A stretch of DNA of 64,000 nucleotides from Paracentrotus lividus (taxonomy: Eukaryota > Echinodermata > Echinoidea > Camarodonta > Echinidae). The stretch is taken from contig CALNVZ010003433.1 in assembly GCA_940671915.1 (NCBI GenBank), forward strand, positions 32,832,988 through 32,896,987. Direction: 5' to 3'. Made by a program: the position numbers and the translations under genes. The notes under the pieces were generated by a model. That model saw only the letters and a program-made list of their open reading frames with translations, did not search any database and had not been told where the DNA came from. Shown here in pieces: positions 12,180 to 42,843 of the stretch; the first letter of the stretch is position 1, and every line of letters begins with the position of its first letter.

Positions 12180-12640
12180 GATTTCATTAGAGGGGGGGGG
12201 GGGTGGAGTGGCCCAAAATTGGAATTTGAGATTTTGGTCACCCATTTTTTTCCGTCACTCCAGGCGAGCAATTTTATCGTCACGCTGGTCGAGGGCCGGG
12301 GGGGGGGGAGTAGATGTTAACCTTTTTTCCGCCTTCAGCGATCAAGTATGCATACATGATGTATCGGCCATATAGTAGTGGGCAGTAACCTTCCCTGGTA
12401 GGGGGTAAGGTTAGATTGGTCAAGGCAGGTCGAAACATTCCCCCCCCCCCCCCCCCTTTCTCTCTCTTTTTTTTTTTTTTTAAACTCCTTTTTAAGCAGC
12501 CGATCAGTAATATGCCCCTCCCCTTCCTATCAAACAATGCTTGATCCGCCCTGATACACCACTTACGAACGTGTACCACCCCCCCCCCCCTCCTCCTCCT
12601 CCCACGCGTGCACGGCCACCACATGCACAACAAGCGCATA
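12180..12640. repeat. cluster of G and C homopolymers
   Basis: Separate G or C runs of 9-18 bases lie near 12192, 12299, 12440 and 12580, with a T run at about 12466. The 119-codon reverse frame here is Arg/Gly-rich because of these runs and is not supported as a gene. Confidence 0.75.
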
Positions 12641-12659
12641 TCGCAAAGTTATCCCATTA

Positions 12660-12800
12660 TTGTATCACGTGACTGCCAGCTGATCGCGCGCGGCCGATGC
12701 GATGATGTAAACAGTGATGTTCGAACGTGACCCGTGAGATTTAGAAGTTATTGTGTCATTTTCAGAGGCAGTAAACACAGAATACACCTCGACGTCTGTG
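12660..12800 (+). promoter_or_regulatory. candidate distal promoter and non-coding first exon
   Basis: A short unique, CpG-rich stretch (GATCGCGCGCGGCCGATGCG near 12683) follows an E-box CACGTG at about 12666. It ends at 12800 in a strong donor, CTGTG|GTAAGA. The phospho-lyase gene has a splice acceptor ahead of its start codon (23483), so a non-coding upstream exon must exist. This is the most donor-like, CpG-rich candidate I noticed. The 10.7 kb distance and the link itself are inference. Confidence 0.25.
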
Positions 12801-14190
12801 GTAAGAATAATGTTTAGTATATATACATCGTAATGATCGTGATTATGCGTTGTTGGTTTGCCTTTTGACAGTATTTGATAGTATTTTTATCCTATATCTC
12901 AGACTCGGCCATGATTAGTGAGGACACAGAGCCAGAGGCTCTTGCACACCTTTGTGTGCCCGGTAGAACGGGGGCGAATTGTGATGTCATTGCGCTATTT
13001 GTCTGCTGGTGAGTACGTGAGAAATGAGACCGCGAGAGAATTGAGGGAGCCGAGAGTAGTTGGCTACAATCGTAAAATCATGTGATGTAGGAGCGAGGGT
13101 GAGCTGAAAGTGGTGCATAGTATTATTTGTAACAAAATTTGAATATTTAAAATAAATGCAATAAAATTTGTTTGACATGGTGAATTTTATATTTGGTCAT
13201 GCCTCATGGGGCCCCGTGTCTCGAAACCATCAAAAGTCAAAGTTCACAGACATCCCCATTGAAATGCATGTTAATTCTACAACACGTATCCCTATTATGT
13301 TGTCCGAGAATTTAGACTTGTGACAGTTTTGAAAAATGTGCTCCTGGTTACCGACAGGCAACACCGGTCCCACGTATAATTTCTAATTCCACAAATATGC
13401 AAGCACGCTCGAGCAACCTCACTATTGTTCGGACGAACGAACTTTATTTGCATACGGTGAAGTGATGATCACGACAAAATTGAGACTTGTCACTTTAATA
13501 TTCTTTGGTAACTCCTCATTTTCCTTACGTTTTATTTCCGTATGTCGGGTTTGCACCTTTCAATTCGTTGAAGTTCATATTGATGTCACTTTACCTTATT
13601 ACTAAAAAGTGTTTCTACAGCGGCCGGGCAACATATATTTTGTGAATTGTCGAGTCTTGCAGTTTTGCTTGCTATATTGGTGTCCAATTAGGTAGGGCAT
13701 ATGGCCATGCGTTTTGAGTTGGGCCCTTAAAAAGGTGGAGTTGTGACATCTGCTCCTCAAATATGATTTCGTTTATTGATTTACTTTAAAACTATACAAG
13801 CTATATACATGTAGCTGAATTTGGTCTTAAATTAAAGCTCTCATGTAGGGCAACAAAATACAATTTAAAAAAATACATTTAAAAATTGTTAAAATTTCAT
13901 CATTGTCTGTTAATTAACTGTTAATTAACGAGAGTCAGGGGTGGAGGAGGAGCCGCGCAGGAGGAGCCGCGCAGCAAATATGGCACATGTACTGTAAAAC
14001 AGAGTTAAATCATGTTCAGAGATTGATTTTTTAAAAATTGAAATGCTTTCACCCTTCTGAAACACTTGCAACATGTAATTTAGCTTGTTTATGATCCATA
14101 AAAGTAGTTATAAAAACAGTTTAGTGTTGTACACTATTGTGACTGTACTATATGAATGACATCATCTTTACAGCTAAAGGGCTCTTATAT
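12801..14190. other. no gene recognised
   Basis: Mostly unique-looking AT-rich sequence. A small direct repeat of AGGAGGAGCCGCGC occurs near 13945-13972. I see no coding or RNA feature. Confidence 0.5.
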
Positions 14191-14194
14191 AGGA

Positions 14195-17165
14195 CAATAG
14201 TAAATAGTGGTAGTAAAATACGCGTTGCGATTGGCTAGAGCAGTACCACGTGACCTACTTTCAATTTGTTATAGGGCAAGTCCAAGATAATCCGCATGTT
14301 ACGTATGGGACATTTCAGAGCCTTTTACCCTCTATAAAATCTTTTTGAGGGTTAAGGGTACTATTTTTTCTCATCCTCATGGTAGGTATCCAAGAGAGTA
14401 ATACACTGATGGGAGATGACGACATATGACCTTTGACCTTTGATGCAATAGCATGAAATGTAGTGCGTTACGTATGGGACCAGAGGAATTCAAGTTTTTT
14501 AAGAAAAATTTTCAACTCCAAAACTCTCTGAAAGTATTTCCACTGATGTATTGAAGTTTGGTGTGATGAAAGGTCAAACCCTCTAGTTTACTTCTGTAAA
14601 GTTTGGAGTCATTAAGATTATCATTTTTTTTGTAAGCCTTTGTTAAAGTCGGAGAGGACGTGTTACGTACAATGTATGGGACAGTTACGTATGGGACAAT
14701 TTGTCCCCATAGAGAATGCACACAATTTGATCCATATTTCTCAAATCAATTTTTTTTTCAAATATGGAAATAGCAAAAGATTTTTTTCTTTTAAAATGTT
14801 GTATTGAAACATATTCAATAGGATTTTAAAAAGAAATTGACAATTCCCACTATTCATTCTTATGTTTTTCATTGTTTTATGAATTTCTTATGTTATCTAT
14901 TGTTTTTTATTTTTCCATATTTCTCCATTATTGCCAAATTTTTTTGGTTTAATTTTTTTCAATGGATGAAGTATCATGGCAAAGCAAACTTTATAAACTC
15001 CAGAAAATGTGAATAAATCACTTTTTGAGCACTCTTAATTTTTTTTTTCTACATTCACTCTGTACACAAACTTCCCCATTGACATTGTGTACAAATGTCC
15101 ATACGTAACACATTTTCCCATACGTAACAATATTTTTAATTAACTATAACTTAAAAAGTTAATTAAATTTTCAAAACTTAAAATGGTATTATACTGTCCC
15201 ACTGAATAAATTAGAACTTCCCAGAGTTTCAACAAATCAAGTGTTGTATTCTGGGAAATAACTTAACAAATGTCCTCAATTTGTTACGTATCAGTCCCGG
15301 GGGCAGACCCCAATTATATGCTCGTAAAGTCGTAAAAGCTTTTGAATTCGTAACGGCTACGGAAGCCGTGCGCTGAGTGTAGAGCAAAAATTGTCCAAAA
15401 TTCACCTGCTTATATCTCTCTTTCTTGATCACCAAATTCATGATACTCTCAGAGAACTTAAAGAATGATAATATTAAGCACCATAATCAAATATCATTGA
15501 AAATGGTTGTGTATTTTTGGAAATACGGGTATATTTCTATTTTTCGAGAGGGGTTTCATTTTTTCCCGACACAAGTCTGGGACGAAATGAAAACGAAAAC
15601 AAAAGACATGATACTGTACAGTACACACCAGTCTCACTTCCTGCGCATTTTGGTGTTTGGGCAATCAGTAGTTTTGTCTAAATCTTCCTTCAAATGTTGA
15701 GTATTTCGCTGGAAAAACGCTGGAAACTGCATCTATCAACGACGAACCGCTCTTTTGCGCCATGCGCATTTCCGCACCTCACTTCCGGGTTTGCCAAAAA
15801 CACTCGCCAATATCCATGAGAAACCTGCTGCGATGACCCTACTGCAAGTTTTAAGGACAGTAAACCACTATATTTTGTTATAATCCTCAATTATTTTTCC
15901 ATGAATTAGTTCTAATTTGACATTTGTAATTTTCATGTGCTCGATTTCAACGTTTTCTCTGCCATTGACGGCTGGGAGAAGAGCGGAATATTTTTTCGTG
16001 GGGCTATACTATAGCGGTCAAAATATGCCTACATCACGAACCACAGTGTGTGGCCACTATGTAACTTGATGGAGGTTTTTTTTTTTTAATGACTTTGATA
16101 CGGATTTTTCCCGACATAACCGTGGGACAACATATTATGAAAAGATATTTCGTACAGTATTTCGATATGATATGCTTTGTATCATATCAAAGTTTCGTTC
16201 TTGGGCAATTTCAAGAAAGTGAAAAATAATCAACTTTTTTACCGATTTCTTGGGTTTTTTTCGGGGTGCTCCCGAAAAAGGCCTATTTTTCACAATTTAT
16301 AACTGATTTCAACCATAATTAACATCATGAGAGGTTAAATGACTCTTTATTGTTAAATAGTCGTTGGATTTTGTTTCATTTGGTGGTTTTAAAGGCGAGA
16401 TATCGCAGTTCGCCCTAGACAAATTGTAGGGTTTTTTCCGTGCAAAACTTGTTTTCTTTATGCAAATTAGGCAGACCCGGCGATAGGTTTCTCGGAGTTA
16501 ATTGGGGTGTAACCCCGAGACTGGTATGGGACACTTCATGCTTGGACACGAGCTAATTTGCATATTTAATTAGATTTCACCAATTTTTTTATATAAAATT
16601 TGTTTGAATGATAAGGGGTCAATGTCCCACCCATGATTAAATCTCACTAATTTTGTTTTGATTTTCTATAAATTTTTATAAATGTCCCATACGTAACGCT
16701 CTGTTTACCAATTATGCAAATTAGATGCCCCAAATTTGCATAAATTTGCATATTAACAAATTTTTCTTAATGAAATTCTGAGGTTTGACATTTAGGCTTT
16801 CATATTCTACCAGCGCGTAATGACAGTAAAATGTTGCGCACTATGGCTCATAACAATGGATACGCGGAGCAACAAAATACGTCACAATAGCTAAATTTGC
16901 ACCAAAAATTTTGCAAAGATACATGTAAAACTAGATTAGGCAAGGTCAATGATCTAGGGGTCTATTTACTATAATAAATAGTGAATGCTCCATCTTGCAA
17001 CATTACTGGACTACATGTATATGAACTCCAAATACAAAATTATCCCTCGTGCAGATCTATTTCACCTCGGCCTGCGGCCTCGGAGAAACAAATCTGCACT
17101 CGGGATAATTTAGTATTTGTCGTACTTATAATCCAGTATATTGCACGATAGATTGTACTCTATTT
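14195..17165. repeat. dispersed repeat, copy 1 (split by a 2.5 kb insertion)
   Basis: The flanking pieces 14195-14271 and about 16795-17165 match the continuous copy at 20533-21058. Matching blocks include 'atagtaaatagtggtagta', 'tacgcggagc', 'attaggcaaggtcaa', 'ctaggggtctatttactat' and the GGCCTGCGGCCTCGG-type hairpin. The material between is a separate inserted element. Confidence 0.75.
14272..16795. mobile_element. 2.5 kb insertion rich in GTTACGTATGGGAC motifs
   Basis: It begins GGGCAAGTCCAAG immediately after the host repeat breaks off. The 14-mer GTTACGTATGGGAC or a near variant occurs forward at 14298, 14467, 14662 (split) and 14684. It occurs in reverse (GTCCCATACGTAAC type) at 15096, 15116 and 16684. 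Forward copies on the left and reverse copies on the right are typical of transposase-binding subterminal repeats of a DNA transposon. No transposase frame is seen. The exact right terminus is not clear: I cannot find a matching GGGCAA-type end near 16795. Confidence 0.6.
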
Positions 17166-17174
17166 ATATATTAT

Positions 17175-17331
17175 GGGCAATTCCATGTTACTCACGTTAC
17201 ACTTTTTAGGTGCCTTTGCATGTTGTAAGTGTCATAGTTTTTGTTTTGAAAGGCTGTCAAACCTTTCAAAACAAAAACTATGACACTTACAACATGCAAA
17301 GGCACCTAAAAAGTGTAACGTGGAATTGCCC
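17175..17331. mobile_element. 157 bp foldback element
   Basis: The left arm is 17175-17253, the loop 17254-17261 and the right arm 17262-17331. About 65 bp at the inner end pair almost perfectly; near the outer end the left arm has an extra ~9 bp (TGTTACTCA region). The ends are GGGCAATTCCA. These ends and an ACGTTACA word match the 786 bp element at 21264-22049, so this is probably a minimal relative. Its size could also fold as a long hairpin RNA if transcribed. Confidence 0.85.
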
Positions 17332-18376
17332 TTATGGTTAATAATGTTTACCAAGACAAAGGGACTTTCACATGTCTGTACTACTTTGCTACTTCTATCT
17401 GCCTTACCAACTTAAATAGGATTCTTCATTACATGTCTAGTACTCTTATGCAGCGAGTTACAATACTTAGAACATGGCAAAAAGGTACATTTTCTGAAAA
17501 AAATTGAAATTTTCCAAGTCCTCTTTCCAGCCGAGAGCAAAATGCGGTAAACTCTCCCAGGGTATAAAAAGTTATACATGTTTGGAAAGCTCTAAAAAAA
17601 TATTTTTTTTTGCAATTTTTTTCCAAAGCCATCTTTTTTCATGACTTTTTCAGGCTTTAAGATTCATAACATTTCAAGGGCGCCACCTACAATGTATATT
17701 GATTTTAAGCGCATTTTCGAATTCCTCAGACATTCAGCTTCCAGAAAATGTATTCTTTTGTGGGGTTAATATAAATTTAAGTTACAGTGACTTTCATGGA
17801 AATGCGCACGATTAGTACAAATTTTGAGTGTGTCACACAAAGTGGGCCTAACTTAAAACGCATGGCCATATGGCATGTTCGGAAAGAGCCGAATCGCTTT
17901 TGGGTATTCAGAATTTTCAGAACAAAACAGGAAAAAAAATGGAACTTTTATTGCTTTATCTCATTTAGTTTAATTTGCGTCATAAGCAATGAATTCCAAA
18001 ATGGCAGTGTAATCTCACATGTACAGAATTTAGCAGTATTTTGCACAATTTTTGCAATTTTTATCCTTATTTTTCGTTATAAAATTTCACATATATAATC
18101 ATCCAATTTCAAATTTATTTGTTTATATAGATCTTCAAATTAAATATGTCTCATCATTTCATCATTGTTTAGGTGCCCTAATTGATCCTTAAAAAAATAC
18201 ATGAAAAGGTCCTTGGGCCACTTTTCTGGCCCTTAGCAGTTCATGGATTAATATGTTTTTGGTCATTGTTTATTCAATGTACTATTATTTTTGTTTTGTC
18301 TTTATACTGTTCCTTTTAAGAGGCCCCAATCACAAGCTCTGCTTCTCTGGTGTCCCAAATCCATCATTTTCTTTCC
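17332..18376. other. no gene recognised
   Basis: AT-rich sequence with several short frames (for example 17787-18098) that lack any recognisable motif or splice context. Confidence 0.5.
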
Positions 18377-18380
18377 TTAA

Positions 18381-18883
18381 AGGGGAAGTTCACCCTGGAA
18401 TTTTATTGCTCTTAAAAAATGCAGAAAAATAAGATAAAAATATGAGTGAAGGTTTGGGGAAAATCGACCCAAATATGATGAAGTTATGAATATTCAAAGT
18501 TTTGATTCTGTGACGTCACATGCGAGCAGATCTCCTACATGTATGTGTTATGCAGTGTAAATTCCATAAACTGTCATTTTTTGCAGAAGAAAATAATTAT
18601 GTCGCCTGTGCGGTCGATATACCATCAAACATATGTTCCTATACATGACTATATCAAATTGACCCATTCCTTTATCAAGAACTATGACAAAAAGACAAAT
18701 TTATGGAATTTACATACACAACCAATGGGAGAGCTGCTCGCACGTGACGTCACAGAATCAAAACTTTAAATATTCATAACTTCGCTATTTTTTGTTCGAT
18801 TTCCTTCAAACTTTCACTAATATTTTTTTATTATTTTTCTTCATTTTTTTAAGACCAATAAAATTCCAGGGTGAACTTCCCCT
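18381..18883. mobile_element. TTAA-flanked MITE, copy 1
   Basis: TTAA at 18377-18380 and again at 18884-18887 flanks termini AGGGGAAGTTCACCCTGG and its reverse complement. The inverted repeats run inward about 170 bp, including GTGACGTCACATGCGAGCAG on the left and its counterpart on the right. A TTAA target duplication is typical of piggyBac (and Kolobok) elements. No transposase is present. A second complete copy is at 40024-40515 and a left-half relative at 33638. Confidence 0.85.
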
Positions 18884-18887
18884 TTAA

Positions 18888-20532
18888 TCAATTGTTAGAA
18901 TGTTGAGTTTTATATTGGTTTGAATAAAACTTGAACTTGAATAGATACATTGTATTTCGACTACATGTACACATCTAGATCATGGCCTTAGATGCTATCT
19001 TAGTGTCCCTTCCAAAAGTCCCTGTTTTGGCCTTGGGGATTTGGGTGCCCCGGTTGTGTGCCCATTTTTAAAAGACATTTATTTGTGCCCTATAAAAAAG
19101 AATGGCCTTGCCCTAAAACTGACAAAATATAAGGCATAGATGCATGTGACCTTCATATTAGATTTTCTGTCATTTATTTTTTATTTATTTTTTATTTTTT
19201 TTTGGGGGGGGGGGTTTGCTTAAATGCCATGCACAATCCCAAAGACCCTAAACTACATTTGTATCACCAGCAGCAAGTGGCTGAGAACCTATATGTTTTT
19301 CTCTCATTCTACTAATTTTGAGGGAAATAGAATTAAAAAATTGTGCATCTTTGGTGAAAAAGGTTTATGGGAAACCACACTTTGAACATTCACAATAAAT
19401 GGATTTTATGAATTTGTTTTGTATTTTATGAAAGTTGTTTGTATTGTTACGAATGACTTTACTAACGATTGGTGATCAGTTTTTGCACTATTATAAAGCA
19501 TATGATTAACTAATAGTACTATAGCACCCATAGACATGTTCCAGTCATTTGTAAAGTCGTTCTTAACTTTTGAAAACAGCTTGGTAAATCACCACTCGGC
19601 AGGTGCATAGTTTTTGGTAAATTTCAAGATATAAACTTTCAAAATTTTTAATTAACTTTGAAAAAGAATGAAAGATAATATGGTAAAACATCACTTGAAA
19701 AATGAGATCTAAAACTCATTATAAATGTGTATGATATTACTACCGGTATATTACATGTATATATACAAAATAAGCCAGGTCCCAGTAAAATTGACTATAT
19801 ATCTTTATTTTTTTTGTATAAAATAACTTTATAGGCATAGATTTTAATGAAGAGTTAATTAAGACTAAGAGATGATGTTCACTCTGGTTCTGTTACTTCT
19901 GTGTGCGAAGACCTGTAAATAATCAAGACCATTATTCACGGTTGTGATTTTCTAGAATAAATGATATTCAGGGATCCATGAACTGTAAACATAATTTTGA
20001 TATTTGCTCACAACAAAAGAATTTTGAGGAAAAGGTCTTGCAGATAAAGCAGTGTGGGGAACCTACCTAAATGTACATTTGTGTTTTTCGTTCTCTTTGT
20101 GTAATCTAAGTTTCTCCTTTTGAATGAATACACTAGTTTAGGAAGCAGTTTGGGTTTACTAATTATCATAAAAGGTATGCTTTTTGACATTGTTGTCTCT
20201 TTATGATTGTGGGATTAAAGATTTGGCTAAGACAATTTGATTTTCATTCAAGGTGAATTGTGTTGTTTGTTAAATATTTTTTATATAATGATACATGAAT
20301 GACAGCTGGAAATAAATGTTTGATTGTGGAGAAACCGAGCTAACATAACATTCATTCTGTTTTTGCAAGATTGACAATATATTCATTTCAATATTTTCCT
20401 TGATGAAATATAAATAGACAATAGTTTGTTGGCCACATGCCTTTATCTTTGAATTGTTTACATTTCAAGATCTATAACCTTGATTTTATTGTGCAAACTC
20501 TTTTTATACACACTTACATGTACACACAAACT
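18888..20532. other. no gene recognised
   Basis: AT-rich sequence with a T-rich/G-run patch near 19165-19212. No coding, RNA or clearly structured element was found. Confidence 0.45.
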
Positions 20533-21058
20533 ATTATATTATAGTAAATAGTGGTAGTATTTTACGAGTTGTGATTGGTTGAAATGATGTCACGTGTCAT
20601 TCACGTTTTTGTTATAGTGAACGGTTTTTGTTATATTGAACGGTTCTTTTGTTATATTGAACGGTTTTATCCTGTGTTAAAATGAATGGCGAAATCGATT
20701 GCTTTGTTGCGCTAGCACGTAATAACAGTAAAATGGTGCGCACAAGAATAGATACGCGGAGCGACAATATACATCACAATAGCTTAACTAGCACCAAAAG
20801 TTTGGCAAACATTGGCAAAGATAAAACCAGATTAGGCAAGGTCAAATATCTAGGGGTCTATTTACTATAATAAATAGTGCATGCTCTATTAATGCAACAT
20901 TACTAACTATGTGAACTCCAAATACTAAATTATCCCTCGTGAACATCTGTTTCAACTCGGCCTACGGCCTCGGTGAAATAAATGTGCCCTTGGGATAATA
21001 TGGTATTTGTCGTGCACATAATCTAGTATGTTGCATCGTAGAGCATGCACTATATAGT
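20533..21058. repeat. dispersed repeat, copy 2 (continuous)
   Basis: This is the unbroken counterpart of the split copy at 14195-17165. It contains three near-identical tandem phrases 'gttatattgaacggtt' at about 20610-20665. Near 20960 it has an imperfect hairpin around GGCCTACGGCC. The short frame at 20682-20870 lies entirely inside the repeat, and the aligned copy does not keep it open. Confidence 0.7.
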
Positions 21059-21097
21059 ATTGTATGATTGTATATTATGTAGTGCTGTAGATTCCAT

Positions 21098-22063
21098 GGC
21101 ATTTGCTAGGTAACAATCGCTCCGTTGCAAATTCCATACACTACTTGAATGACTACGTAAGTTCAACACTAACCTAACCCCAAACCTAACATAAAACCCT
21201 ATTGCAACCCTAACTGCAACCCTGCCTCTTAGATGAAATAAAGCCTGGAGCAATTGTCGCAGGGGGGCAATTCCATCGTTACGGACGTTACATTGAGAGG
21301 CAACTTCAGATAATTAATCAATAAACAAATGTATTTGCATTTGGAATTACAGTTTATTACTTTGCACACTTGTAGAAAACATATAAGAGTTTAACATTCT
21401 AAAATTTCATTGCTTAAGCTTCATTGGTTAATTAACCACGATTGTTGGAAGCGAGCGTTACGGATGTTACATAAAAAAGGACATCGTATTTTTGAAATTG
21501 AACATAATGGTAAAATTCTGTGAAGTTATTTACTTCAAAGTTTCTTAGCCCCAATTTGCAAATAGGTCTTACTTCATTATATGCATTCACAAACAAAAAG
21601 TTCTTAAAAAATACTTGGTATTGTTTAATTTGGCTACCGTAATTAAGTTGTTACGGACTTTACATTATAATTGTGACTTTATTTTATGTGACTTTTTTTT
21701 AGTTATTTCACCCCCTTGTCATGAATTAAATGTCGTTATTGACCTTTATGTACAGAAATATATCCACTCTTCTCCATTTAGTGAAAGTTTCAAGAAAAAT
21801 ATCAAGAGAACCTTGTGTAATTTGAATTTTAGTGATTTTTTTTTTTCACGTAGTCCCACACATTGAATTTTAATGGGGGTTCTAGTTCTCAAGGAAATGA
21901 AAGAAATTGAAAAATAATTATCATTGATTTTGAAAGAGTATTCTGATCTATTAACACCCATGGCATTAGATAAGTGATTGGTCATAGAATAAACATCAGA
22001 GAGACATTTTTAATTTTTGACAAATGTCCTAGTTGGCGTGGAATTGCCCAGGAGCAAATGTCG
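21098..22063. mobile_element. MITE with CCTAACCC-like core, split by a later insertion
   Basis: The left part (21098-21263) and right end (22050-22063) match the complete ~199 bp element at 62909-63107. Both carry inverted ends of GACATTTGCTCC/GCGACAATTGCTC type, 'aaattccatacacta', and a run of CCTAACCC/ACCTAACC words that resembles telomere repeat but is internal to the element. The 786 bp between is a younger element. Confidence 0.75.
21264..22049. mobile_element. 786 bp TIR element nested in a MITE
   Basis: The termini are GGGGCAATTCCA and TGGAATTGCCC type, flanked by AGG on both sides (21261-21263 and 22050-22052), a 3-4 bp target duplication. The paralogous site at 62909-63107 reads GTCGCAGGAGCAAATGTC without the insert. 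Internal subterminal words GTTACGGACGTTACAT (21278), GTTACGGATGTTACAT (21457) and GTTACGGACTTTACAT (21650) recur. There is no transposase frame. Confidence 0.85.
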
Positions 22064-22267
22064 TGCCACAAGCGCTGTATCAAAAAGATAAACTGTCCAA
22101 ACATGATTGTACTGTTTAGTGTCAAACTGTCAAGGCCCGAAGGAACTTTTAAGAAATATAATGCTTACTTGAATTTGACAATGCACTTCTTTCAAGTGTG
22201 GGCATTGTGTGGGTGTGTCATGCTAGTGCACTATGTCACTCTGATAACAAATAATGATGATAAATAT

Positions 22268-22326
22268 GATTTGAACTTGAGGTGCTTCATAACTGTATTA
22301 GTCATGAAGCACTTCAAGTTCAAATC
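22268..22326 (+). ncRNA. short near-perfect hairpin, pre-miRNA-like shape
   Basis: The left arm 22268-22290 and right arm 22304-22326 pair over 23 bp with a single G-U wobble around a 13-nt loop. A looser outer stem (CTCTGATAACA with TGTTATCAGAG) extends it. The dimensions suit a small-RNA precursor, but small MITEs in this window make the same shape. The strand and transcription are not known. Confidence 0.25.
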
Positions 22327-22969
22327 GTATTTGATATGTTATCAGAGGGATTTAGTAAATAGCTGTCTTGGCAGTTTAGCCAACATTTTAGGTACAGGTA
22401 GGTACAAACATGTGAAGTGCTTGCTTTCTACATGTATACTTGTGATATCTGTAAGTTAATGTACATGCATTGCATGTGGTGTAGTAGTGACACAAACACA
22501 GATAACTGTTGAAATAGTGATAACATGCGAATGCTTTTAATTAGTAACTTCAAACTAAAGCTCTTAGCAAAGGTTACTTCTATTATTATCATCCTCAAAT
22601 AGATAATAAAGGATTTGAATTTTTTTTTTTTTAGTTCCATTGACACTTTTAAGTACTGTTCATGTGGGTATGTACAATGTAGTTTTTAAAACGTTCTTGT
22701 CCGTTCCTTGAAACTGGGCCAGGGGTGTAGTTTTGGGAAATCTAACGATGTAATCTTTCAAACTTTGAATTTACTTTAGGATAGAATAAAACATATGATA
22801 AATGACATATCACTTTGAAAATGAGATCTAAACATCATTACAAGTGCATTTAGGATAAAAATATGCTATGAGTATTGGAACCCATGGGGAGGAACCCCAC
22901 ATTTACCAATCTGAAACATCTGCCAGCATATCTGCTGGATATGGCCCTACAAGTGGGGTGCCCAAAACC

Positions 22970-23334
22970 CGGGGGGGGGGGGGGGGGGGGGGGCGGGGGG
23001 GGGGGTCACTCACCACATGATGTGCTACGCATGCGTGTCCCCAAAAAGCGTCGAAATGGGTCTGTTTCCAGCCTTTCGGCGGCGTCGACGATTTCCTTAA
23101 AATAGGGGTGTTTTTTAAATTCCAGTCGCTATTTTCATAAAATAGGGGTGTTTTCAGCGGAAATCGTTGTTTTGGGGTCAAAATTTCACGGTGTTTACGC
23201 CATTTGGGGTATAAATTTCCAGTCTGGCGTCGAAAAGGGGTGCAAATTTGACTTCATGCAATGAGACGTTTAGGGTCCATTTTCAGGGTGCGGGGACACG
23301 CATGGGTAGCACTTTTTTGTTTGAGTGATCCCCC
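22970..23334. mobile_element. MITE starting in a long G run
   Basis: G-run 22971-23005 (one C inside) leads into TCACTCA...GTGCTACGCATGCGTGTCCCC. The right end (from about 23292) is the reverse complement: GGGGACACGCATGGGTAGCAC...TGAGTGATCCCCC. Inside are several AAAATAGGGGTGTTTT repeats. It ends about 150 bp before the 5' exon of the phospho-lyase gene. The frames overlapping it are shadows. Confidence 0.65.
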
Positions 23335-23483
23335 AGGGGCCCAAAAGAGAGCCCTTTCTACCAAAAATTGTATTTTGAAGAAAAATAGCATTAATTTTCT
23401 AACCTCACTAAATCTGGTGTCATATAAAGATTGTTAATTTACCTTCACATTTATACTACTTTTTTTATACTTCTTGTTTATAG

Positions 23484-23592
23484 GCTCTATCATCTATCAG
23501 CTCTTAATTCATTCAAAATCTTGTATCAAGGTTTGGAATGATATACAATCAGTGAAATCCTTGGAGTAAGAAGTCATTCTCGATCCACAACC
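23484..23592 (+). other. 5' untranslated part of the first coding exon
   Basis: A T-rich tract ending TTGTTTATAG|GC at 23483 looks like a 3' splice site. The following 109 nt lead without an intervening ATG in good context to the start codon in ACCATGG. This implies at least one upstream non-coding exon. Confidence 0.45.
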
Positions 23593-42679
<19,087 letters not shown>

Positions 42680-42770
42680 AAACAAAAAAAACACATTTTT
42701 TAAATGTTGAATATGCGAGCTTGATTTTTCCCCACTCAGAAACTGAGACCGTGTATATGTGGGATGAAAA

Positions 42771-42776
42771 AATAAA
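42771..42776 (+). terminator. AATAAA polyadenylation signal of the phospho-lyase gene
   Basis: First AATAAA after the stop codon at 42677-42679, 92 bp downstream, before the repeat element that starts at 42844. It would give a 3' UTR of about 110-120 nt. Confidence 0.6.
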
Positions 42777-42843
42777 GAACATGGCTCTTCTTTGTCTTTT
42801 AATTCACTTGTTTTTGCATGAACAGACTAAAAACATGATTTGT

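Noticed and set aside
12280..12639. 119-codon reverse frame
   Set aside because: Its length comes from G/C and T homopolymers; Gly/Arg/Lys strings without any domain.
21974..22459. 161-codon + strand frame
   Set aside because: It starts inside the 786 bp TIR element, crosses its right end and then runs through the hairpin at 22268-22326. No domain, and composition as expected by chance.
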